Assembly (NCBI GenBank): GCA_030637845.1
Contig: DAOWFT010000020.1
Coordinates: 1-12,153, forward strand
Length of the DNA: 12,153 nt
Reading direction: 5' to 3'
Source: Thalassospiraceae bacterium
Lineage (GTDB): Bacteria; Pseudomonadota; Alphaproteobacteria; Rhodospirillales; Magnetovibrionaceae
The position numbers were made by a program, and so were the translations under genes. Each line of letters starts with the position of its first letter. Positions within the stretch are counted from its first letter, which is position 1. This document shows positions 6,576 through 12,153 of the stretch, in pieces. The notes beneath the pieces were generated by a model. The model did not search any database and was not told the DNA's origin. It saw only the letters and a program-made list of their open reading frames with translations.

Positions 6576-7912
6576 TGATTGTAAAACATTTTGCATTTCG
6601 TGTTTCGTTGCTGGCGGCGTCGGCTGTGATGCTTGGCGCGTGCTCAACATGGTTTGGCGCCGAAGAAGCGCCCAAGCTTCCGGGAAAGCGCGTATCCGTG
6701 CTTTTGCATGAAACCGGATTAATCCCAGACGCAAACGGAGCAGAAGAAGGTACGCAAATAAGACTTCCGGCACCTTCGCCAACACCGGATTGGCCACAAA
6801 ACGGCGGTTACGCCAACCACGCAATGCATCATATCCTTGCCGCACCAAGGTTAAGCAAGGTTTGGAGTGTGGACGTAGGTTCAGGCGCGAGCAGCGGGGC
6901 AAGGTTCACCACCGCACCCATAGTTGCCGGCGGATTGCTTTATGCAATAGATACCGATTCAGTAGTTAGCGCATTTGATGCCCAAAGCGGCAAAAGGATA
7001 TGGCGTACGAAATTAACCCCCGACAGAGAAGACGATGGACACATTCAGGGCGGAATTGCCTTTGAAAATGACCGGATTTTTGTCGGTACCGGATTTGCCG
7101 AAGTTATTGCCCTTGATAGCAAAAGCGGAAAAGAAATCTGGCGGCGCAAGGTTTCAGGCCCAATCCGCAGCGCACCAACCGTTCGTGGTGGTCGTGTATT
7201 TGCAACCACTATCGATAACAGGCTGCATGCGCTTTCTGTTCATGATGGCGTAACGCTGTGGAATCATTCCGGATCGCAAGAGAGCACCATATTGCTTGGC
7301 ACCGCCAGCCCGGCGGTTAGCGAAGGTGTTGTCGTTGTTCCCTACACCTCCGGTGAGGTTGTAGCCCTTAAAGTGGAAAATGGCCGCCGGTTATGGACCC
7401 TGTCCCTTTCATCCGGGCGCAAGACAAATGCTTCGTCATTAATTGCCCAAATCCGTGGCAACCCGGTTATTGACCGTGGCCGGGTTTTTGTTTCAAGCAA
7501 TTCCGGATTGATGGCTTCGATTGATCTCAGAACCGGCAATACCATATGGGAAAAAAATATTGGCGGGTATCAATCGCCGTGGGTTGCGGGCGATTATATT
7601 TTCTCGATTACGGGAAACCAGGAACTTGCCGCAGTGGAAAGAAGCTCCGGGCGCGTAATATGGGTTAATGCACTTCCTAATTTTAACAACCCCGACGTCC
7701 GCGAAGAGCCAATTGTATGGAACGGCCCGCTTCTTGTCAGTGATCGCTTAATTGTGGTTAGCAGCGAGGGCGCGGCAGTTGCCATATCGCCATATACGGG
7801 GCGCGTAATAGGATCTGAAAAAATGCCAGATGGCGTTTCCGTATCGCCAATAGCAGCCGGTAATTCCGTTTATTTCCTGGCTAATAATGCCACCCTTGTT
7901 GCCTATCGCTAG
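6575..7912 (+). CDS. bamB: Outer membrane assembly lipoprotein BamB (PQQ-like beta-propeller)
   Basis: The 445-residue protein starts MIVKHFAFRV, followed by a hydrophobic segment and the lipobox LGAC with Cys23 lipidated. The rest is a string of propeller blades with the G-x-x-x-W/A-x-x-x-(D/E)-x-x-x-G-x-x-x-W rhythm: FDAQSGKRIWR, LDSKSGKEIWR, LSVHDGVTLW, LKVENGRRLW, IDLRTGNTIW and VERSSGRVIW. BamB is a periplasmic lipoprotein of the BAM complex that helps BamA fold outer-membrane beta-barrels. A TTG at 6572 is in frame, but the ATG at 6575 overlaps the upstream stop (TGATG) and is the better choice. Position between the yfgM-like gene and der is the classical one. PQQ binding is not implied; the repeats are only structural relatives of quinoprotein blades. 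Confidence 0.93.
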   Translation: MIVKHFAFRVSLLAASAVMLGACSTWFGAEEAPKLPGKRVSVLLHETGLIPDANGAEEGTQIRLPAPSPTPDWPQNGGYANHAMHHILAAPRLSKVWSVDVGSGASSGARFTTAPIVAGGLLYAIDTDSVVSAFDAQSGKRIWRTKLTPDREDDGHIQGGIAFENDRIFVGTGFAEVIALDSKSGKEIWRRKVSGPIRSAPTVRGGRVFATTIDNRLHALSVHDGVTLWNHSGSQESTILLGTASPAVSEGVVVVPYTSGEVVALKVENGRRLWTLSLSSGRKTNASSLIAQIRGNPVIDRGRVFVSSNSGLMASIDLRTGNTIWEKNIGGYQSPWVAGDYIFSITGNQELAAVERSSGRVIWVNALPNFNNPDVREEPIVWNGPLLVSDRLIVVSSEGAAVAISPYTGRVIGSEKMPDGVSVSPIAAGNSVYFLANNATLVAYR

Positions 7913-7946
7913 GCTCACACACCACCCATTTACGAGATATCCAATT

Positions 7947-9332
7947 ATGAGTTTTACCGTTGCCATTATAGGACGGCCCAACGTGGGCAAATCAACGCTG
8001 TTTAACCGACTTGTCGGAAAACGAATTGCTATTGTCGATGACGCCCCGGGTGTTACCCGTGACCGCAGAGAGGGTGATGGAAAAATCGCCGATATGCGTT
8101 TTCGGGTAATAGACACGGCCGGACTTGAAGATGTAAGCGACAATAGCCTCGAGGCACGGATGCGTGCGCAAACCGAGATGGCGCTGGAAGATGCCGATGT
8201 CGCCTTGATGATGTTTGACGCCAGGGTCGGCATTACACCAACCGATAAACATTTTTCAGGGCTGTTGAGAAAAAGCAAAACCCCGATAATTGTTGTTGCC
8301 AATAAATGTGAGCGTGGCGCCGGTGAGGCCGGACGGCTTGAAGCCTACGAATTGGGTTTGGGCGAACCCATTGCGATTTCTTCCGAACACGGCGAAGGCA
8401 TTGGTGAATTATACGATGCCTTGAAACCATACGCCGATCAGGGCAGAAAAAATAAAAGCGCCTACAAGCCCTCTGCTGATGGCGACTATGACGATGATGA
8501 TGACGCCGTTTCAGGAAAACCATTGCAATTGGCAATTATCGGCAGGCCCAACGTTGGCAAATCCACACTGGTAAATCACCTGCTTGGTTCCGAGCGAATG
8601 CTTACCGGGCCGGAAGCGGGCATCACCCGCGATAGCATATCCATTGGATGGGAATACAAGGGTCGCACCATCAACCTAATCGATACGGCCGGGCTACGGC
8701 GCAAGGCGCGGGTAACCGACAAGGTTGAGTATTTAAGCGGCGCAGACAGCAGACGGGCAATTGATTTTTCCCAAGTGTGCATTCTTTTGCTTGATGCCGA
8801 AGATATGCTTGAAAAGCAGGATCTGACCATTGCCGGTTCGGTCATCGACGAGGGCCGGGCATTGGTAATAGCGGTCAACAAATGGGATTTGATTAAAGAC
8901 AAAAAAGAAGCAATGCAAAAACTCGAAGATCGCTTGCAAACTTCGCTACCACAGGTTCGTGGCGTTCCGATTGTTACCATTTCGGCAAAAAACGGAAAAG
9001 GCATGAACAAACTACTGGACGCTGTTTTCGATGTGTTTGAGGTTTGGAACAGGCGTATTCCAACCGGACAGCTCAACCGCTGGCTCGAGCAGGTATTGCA
9101 CGACCACCAGCCGCCGCTGGTCGGAGGGAGACGGATAAAGGTGCGTTACATGACCCAGCCAAAAACGCGCCCGCCGACCTTCGCGCTTTTTGTCAGTCAT
9201 ACCAAAGGATTGCCGGAATCTTATCAGCGCTATATGGCCAATGCCCTTAGAGAAGATTTTGAATTATGGGGCATACCGTTGCGCCTGCATGTGCGCAAGG
9301 GCAAAAACCCCTACAACAACAATGATGATTGA
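7947..9332 (+). CDS. der: Ribosome biogenesis GTPase Der (EngA)
   Basis: A 461-residue double-GTPase that helps mature the 50S ribosomal subunit. G domain 1: GRPNVGKST at 9-17, DTAG at 56-59, NKCE at 119-122. G domain 2: GRPNVGKST at 199-207, DTAG at 246-249, NKWD at 311-314. A KH-like RNA-binding domain follows (about 365-455), containing the RIKVRYMTQ and PPTFALFV segments. The inter-domain linker has a DYDDDDD run (about 180-186), as acidic linkers often do in this family. An ATG at 7887 lies inside bamB; the ATG at 7947 gives the canonical MSFTVAIIGRPNVGKS start. The gap to bamB is 34 bases, so cotranscription is likely. The stop is eight bases from that of the convergent RTX gene. Confidence 0.97.
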   Translation: MSFTVAIIGRPNVGKSTLFNRLVGKRIAIVDDAPGVTRDRREGDGKIADMRFRVIDTAGLEDVSDNSLEARMRAQTEMALEDADVALMMFDARVGITPTDKHFSGLLRKSKTPIIVVANKCERGAGEAGRLEAYELGLGEPIAISSEHGEGIGELYDALKPYADQGRKNKSAYKPSADGDYDDDDDAVSGKPLQLAIIGRPNVGKSTLVNHLLGSERMLTGPEAGITRDSISIGWEYKGRTINLIDTAGLRRKARVTDKVEYLSGADSRRAIDFSQVCILLLDAEDMLEKQDLTIAGSVIDEGRALVIAVNKWDLIKDKKEAMQKLEDRLQTSLPQVRGVPIVTISAKNGKGMNKLLDAVFDVFEVWNRRIPTGQLNRWLEQVLHDHQPPLVGGRRIKVRYMTQPKTRPPTFALFVSHTKGLPESYQRYMANALREDFELWGIPLRLHVRKGKNPYNNNDD

Positions 9333-9347
9333 CGACAAAATCAATCA
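9326..9347. repeat. 7-bp inverted repeat spanning both convergent stop codons
   Basis: TGATTGA (9326-9332) and TCAATCA (9341-9347) are perfect complements with an eight-base loop. Each arm ends in or begins with the stop codon of the adjoining gene (der TGA at 9330-9332, RTX stop at 9341-9343 on minus). The stem is AT-rich and no T-run follows on either strand, so a terminator role is weak. Confidence 0.4.
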
Positions 9348-11137
9348 AGCATTTCGTCATTAAAGGTAACCACCACCGCATCAGGTTCCTGGGTCACCGT
9401 ATAACCGATACCGGGATCAATGTCGTTTAGCTGTACCTTAACATTCGATCCGTCGCCAAAGGTTGCGATTGACCCGCCATCATCAGACGACTTTAGATCG
9501 AAATCATCTTTGCTGAATTCCGGCCCCTCAAAGCGCAGCATATCGCCATAACCAATATCAAGGATGCTATCTAGGCCTTCGCTTACTTCGCCATTGAATA
9601 CAAAGGTATCGGCGCCTGCACCACCTTCGAGGGTATCGGCACCTTGGCCGCCCTCAAGCGTGTCATCACCGGCACCGCCGACAAGGACATCGGCACCCTG
9701 GCCGCCCTCAAGCGTGTCATCACCGGCACCGCCGTAAAGAACATCGGCACCTTGGCCGCCCGATAGCTCATCATTGCCGGCGCCACCGTAAAGAACATCG
9801 GCACCTTGGCCGCCCGATATTTCATCGTTGCCGGAACCGCCATATAAAATGTCATCGCCTTGGCCGCCATCTATTTCCTGACCCGGTTCGGGCTCGGGCT
9901 CGGGCTCGGGTTCGGGCTCGGGTTCGGGCTCAGGTTCTGGCTCAGGTGTTGGTGGCGGAGCATCGCCAGTCGGAATAGGAGATGTTGCAGCCGCAGCCGG
10001 TGGCGGGGCGGCATCAACTACGGGTTCTGAAGCTGGTTCTACTGGTTCAAAACCTGAAACAACCGGCTCCACCCCCTCATACTCGGGTGGTTCGGTGCTT
10101 GCCAGCACGCTGATAACACCTGCGTCTGACGGCTCTGCATCTGCCTCGCCGGCTGCTGTTTCAAAATCGGCAAGCTCGCCCGTATCGGTAGCGGGGATTA
10201 CCGCTTCAACCCCATAGGTATTAACCGTTCCGCTTTCCGTCGGAAGAAGACTAAAGGTCACACCATAAATGCGTATAAGATCGGAACGTCCATAAACCGG
10301 GGATGCCATCGGTGCCGCATTAAAGCCCGCAACGCTTACGCCGAAATAAGGCTGGTTAATGGTCATAACACCGCCATCGTTGATAATGATTACCTCGCCG
10401 ACAAAACCGCCTGCTTCTTCCATCATTACGATGTTCATGGAGGTGCCATCACCAAGATCAATACCCACTTGCGTTCCACGAATACCGATTGTGGCGTGTG
10501 GCGTATTAATCAGCATTGCCTCGGGGTCGGTTTTGGCTATTTCGCCCGATACTATGGTGAACAAACCTTTCAAAACTGAAAGTGAAATGCTTCCTTCTTG
10601 TGCGCCGGGATCGTAAATAAGTTCGTCCAACACCATTGTTGCATTTTCGCCCACCGCCACCGAGGTTCCATCGGCAAGCAAAATACCCAAGCCCTCTCCG
10701 GCGCCGGTTTCCAGAACATCGCCGGGAAATACCGCTGAACCGGCCTCAATCGAAACACGGGTTCCGTCGGCACGAATGACGACCATCTCACCGCTGGCAG
10801 TTGTTATTTTACCGATGGCTTCGCCTACCGGGATTTCTCCTGCAACCATTCCCGGTGCTTGGGGCCCGGCCAACCTCGCGGCGGTATGTGCCGGCAACAT
10901 GGTGCCGCCATCGCCAATCAATTTGGGTGGGGTGTCGGTATCAAAAAAACCTTCGATTGCCACGGCGTTGCCGTCCGCTCCGGTCAATATCAGATCAGGC
11001 CCGGCACGGCTAAATGCGGCATCGGCGGGATTAAAGCCAGCCGGAAGCTGCACCTCATCGCCGGTGGCCTCGATGGCAACCGTACTCCCTGCGCCTTGTG
11101 GTATTCCTGTGGATGAAAACCCTGCTTCAACGGCCAT
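9341..11137 (-). CDS. Secreted FecR-domain/RTX calcium-binding protein (type I secretion substrate, adhesin-like)
   Basis: The 598-residue acidic protein has no Sec signal. Residues 38-65 (ADAAFSRAGPDLILTGADG then NAVAIEGFF) resemble the N-terminal prefix of Bap/BapA-type adhesins. Residues about 105-226 form a FecR-like domain, with GDVLETGAGEGLGILLADGT near 139-158 and NTPHATIGIRGTQVGI near 211-226. A low-complexity linker (about 315-420) ends in a (PE)10P run at 398-418. Five 18-residue RTX units, two nonapeptides each, occupy 424-513, and residues 514-598 form the likely secretion-signal tail. RTX repeats bind calcium outside the cell and mark type I secretion substrates. A start at 11167 is possible, but the ATG at 11137 has AGGAG eight bases upstream. 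No transporter or adaptor gene lies nearby. A TAAG motif sits at residues 327-330. Confidence 0.88.
   Translation of the reverse strand: MAVEAGFSSTGIPQGAGSTVAIEATGDEVQLPAGFNPADAAFSRAGPDLILTGADGNAVAIEGFFDTDTPPKLIGDGGTMLPAHTAARLAGPQAPGMVAGEIPVGEAIGKITTASGEMVVIRADGTRVSIEAGSAVFPGDVLETGAGEGLGILLADGTSVAVGENATMVLDELIYDPGAQEGSISLSVLKGLFTIVSGEIAKTDPEAMLINTPHATIGIRGTQVGIDLGDGTSMNIVMMEEAGGFVGEVIIINDGGVMTINQPYFGVSVAGFNAAPMASPVYGRSDLIRIYGVTFSLLPTESGTVNTYGVEAVIPATDTGELADFETAAGEADAEPSDAGVISVLASTEPPEYEGVEPVVSGFEPVEPASEPVVDAAPPPAAAATSPIPTGDAPPPTPEPEPEPEPEPEPEPEPEPEPGQEIDGGQGDDILYGGSGNDEISGGQGADVLYGGAGNDELSGGQGADVLYGGAGDDTLEGGQGADVLVGGAGDDTLEGGQGADTLEGGAGADTFVFNGEVSEGLDSILDIGYGDMLRFEGPEFSKDDFDLKSSDDGGSIATFGDGSNVKVQLNDIDPGIGYTVTQEPDAVVVTFNDEMLD
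9599..9868 (-). repeat. Five 54-bp tandem repeats encoding RTX nonapeptide pairs
   Basis: The five units encode GGQGDDILYGGSGNDEIS, GGQGADVLYGGAGNDELS, GGQGADVLYGGAGDDTLE, GGQGADVLVGGAGDDTLE and GGQGADTLEGGAGADTFV. Units two to four are very similar in DNA, pointing to recent duplication. A unit gain or loss keeps the frame. Confidence 0.9.
9884..9946 (-). repeat. Hexanucleotide Pro-Glu repeat, (PE)10P
   Basis: Sixty-three bases of a GGCTCG/GGTTCG-like hexamer encode alternating proline and glutamate. This makes a stiff, acidic spacer between the FecR-like half and the RTX block. Slippage changes length by two residues at a time without a frameshift. Confidence 0.9.
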
Positions 11138-11145
11138 AGCACAAT

Positions 11146-11150
11146 CTCCT
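11146..11150 (-). promoter_or_regulatory. Ribosome binding site that decides the FecR-RTX gene start
   Basis: On the minus strand AGGAG is eight bases upstream of the ATG at 11137. The in-frame ATG at 11167 has no comparable site, and its ten extra residues match nothing recognisable. Confidence 0.75.
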
Positions 11151-11322
11151 AATGCAATGATGGACAAGTTTAAAAATGGACCGCCTTGAAACCAACGGTC
11201 ATTGTATCACATTTCAGCGTAAAATTACATGGATATAGGGGGTGGATAGGGCCTTGTTTTAAGACAAAACCACAAAATAATTAGGGGCGACATTTGGCTG
11301 AATGAGGTCTAAAAACCATAAA

Positions 11323-11382
11323 ATGCCAAAACCTTTAATGTCAGAACCTTTAATGTCAGAACCTTTGATGCCAGAACCTTTG
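11323..11382 (+). repeat. 15-bp tandem repeat over the moaA start, each unit beginning with ATG
   Basis: Four near-identical units encode MPKPL, MSEPL, MSEPL and MPEPL. A fifth decayed unit (11383-11397) encodes MIDPF, where the conserved MoaA DPFGR begins. Units two and three differ at one base. All are in frame with MoaA, so every copy supplies a possible start codon. Confidence 0.85.
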
Positions 11383-12153
11383 ATGATAGATCCATTTGGC
11401 CGCCAAATTACCTACCTTCGCATTTCGGTTACAGATCGTTGCGATTTTCGCTGCAGTTATTGCATGAGCGACGACATGACCTTTTTGCCCAGAAGCGAGG
11501 TTCTTGATCTGGAGGAGCTCGATCAGGTAGCAAGCGCGTTTATCGAACGCGGGGTTAATAAAATACGCCTGACCGGCGGCGAGCCGTTGGTGCGGCGCGG
11601 GGTAATGGGGCTTGTTAAATCTCTTTCCAGACACCGTCAAAGCGGTGCCTTGGATGAACTGACCCTTACCACCAATGCCAGCCAGCTTTACCGCTTTGCC
11701 GATGAATTGGCAGATAGCGGCGTTACCCGAATTAATGTTTCGCTTGATACCCTCAAGCCTGAAACATTCAAGCGTCTTACTAAAAATGGTGATCACGCCG
11801 GGGTAATGCGGGGCATTGAAGCGGCGAAAAAGGCGGGGCTTAAAATCAAGATAAACACGGTGGCGTTAAAGGGCATCAATGATGATGAGTTTAATGACAT
11901 CATTAGCTGGTGCGGTGAGCGCGGTTTCGACATGACATTAATTGAAACCATGCCCCTTGGTGATATTGGAAAATTGCGGGCTGACCACCACTTGGCGCTT
12001 AGCGAAGTTCGTGATGGGCTTGAAAAAAAATGGACATTAAGCCAGTCTCAACACAGCACCGGCGGGCCTTCGCGTTATGTTGATATTGCTGAAACCAAAA
12101 CCAGGCTGGGTTTCATTACCCCGCTATCGGAACATTTTTGCGATACCTGCAAC
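11323..12153 (+). CDS. moaA: GTP 3',8-cyclase MoaA, N-terminal and central part (3' end outside window)
   Basis: This frame stays open to the window edge (277 codons). MoaA is the radical-SAM enzyme that, with MoaC, turns GTP into cyclic pyranopterin monophosphate, the first step of molybdenum cofactor synthesis. Seen here: DPFGRQITYLRISVTDRCDF, then the CxxxCxxC cluster motif (C40, C44, C47), the GGEPL motif at 85-89, TLTTNA, INVSLDTL, and FCDTC at 272-276, which begins the second [4Fe-4S] site. The start is uncertain: in-frame ATGs occur at 11302, 11323, 11338, 11353, 11368 and 11383, and none has a strong Shine-Dalgarno. I give 11323, the first ATG of the repeat array; 11383 would give the most standard N-terminus. 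The gene is divergent from the FecR-RTX gene, with 185 bases between the chosen starts. Confidence 0.93.
   Translation, partial: MPKPLMSEPLMSEPLMPEPLMIDPFGRQITYLRISVTDRCDFRCSYCMSDDMTFLPRSEVLDLEELDQVASAFIERGVNKIRLTGGEPLVRRGVMGLVKSLSRHRQSGALDELTLTTNASQLYRFADELADSGVTRINVSLDTLKPETFKRLTKNGDHAGVMRGIEAAKKAGLKIKINTVALKGINDDEFNDIISWCGERGFDMTLIETMPLGDIGKLRADHHLALSEVRDGLEKKWTLSQSQHSTGGPSRYVDIAETKTRLGFITPLSEHFCDTCN

Noticed and set aside
7748..8302. A 184-codon minus-strand open frame across the end of bamB and the start of der
   Set aside because: It overlaps two well-identified genes, is Ser/Ile-rich with no motif, and is best explained as a shadow frame.
8301..8312. NKCE instead of NKxD in the first G domain of Der
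   Set aside because: Glutamate at this position occurs in Der proteins, as I recall, and the rest of both G domains is intact, so this is not evidence of lost function.
9583..9870. A 95-codon minus-strand open frame with internal repeats inside the RTX region
   Set aside because: It is a frame-shifted shadow of the 54-bp RTX repeats; the repeating peptide follows from the DNA repeat and there is no start signal.

Overview
The window looks like chromosomal DNA of a medium-GC alphaproteobacterium, possibly a marine or Rhodospirillales-like lineage. This rests on the yfgM-like/bamB/der gene order, a small lipoprotein ending in a CY-x(6)-TCY motif that I recall from alphaproteobacteria, and a CtrA-type box. 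No taxonomic marker gene is present, so the assignment is inference. Most genes are ordinary housekeeping or metabolic genes. I see no tRNA, rRNA, CRISPR array, insertion sequence, prophage or defence island, and no stretch over 300 bases without a gene.

Layout, left to right. Bases 1-177 are the 3' end of a short-chain dehydrogenase. An M81/MlrC-family metallopeptidase (207-1697) follows on the same strand. A threonine-phosphate decarboxylase of cobalamin synthesis (1700-2743, minus) runs head-on into it. Divergent from that come a MarC-family membrane protein (2841-3467) and a small DUF3253-type winged-helix protein (3514-3822). On the minus strand are a membrane-anchored Sel1-repeat protein (3823-4536) and a small lipoprotein (4634-5023). 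Divergent from the lipoprotein is a thioredoxin-fold peroxiredoxin-like protein (5168-5728); the gap between them holds a symmetric CtrA-like site. The outer-membrane-biogenesis cluster follows: a YfgM-like anchored protein (5913-6575), BamB (6575-7912) and the ribosome-assembly GTPase Der (7947-9332).

A minus-strand gene (9341-11137) encodes a 598-residue secreted protein: Bap-prefix-like N-terminus, FecR-like domain, acidic/Pro-Glu linker, five 18-residue RTX calcium-binding repeats, and a C-terminal tail fitting type I secretion. Divergent from it, moaA (from about 11323) starts molybdenum cofactor synthesis and runs off the right edge. Its 5' end is a 15-bp tandem array in which every unit begins with an in-frame ATG.

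The strand flips often. All three convergent pairs have almost no spacer (2, 0 and 8 bases between stop codons). The observations most worth a second look are the moaA start array, the CtrA-like palindrome, and the FecR-RTX protein with a TAAG motif resembling a LapG cleavage site. None of these proves a new system.
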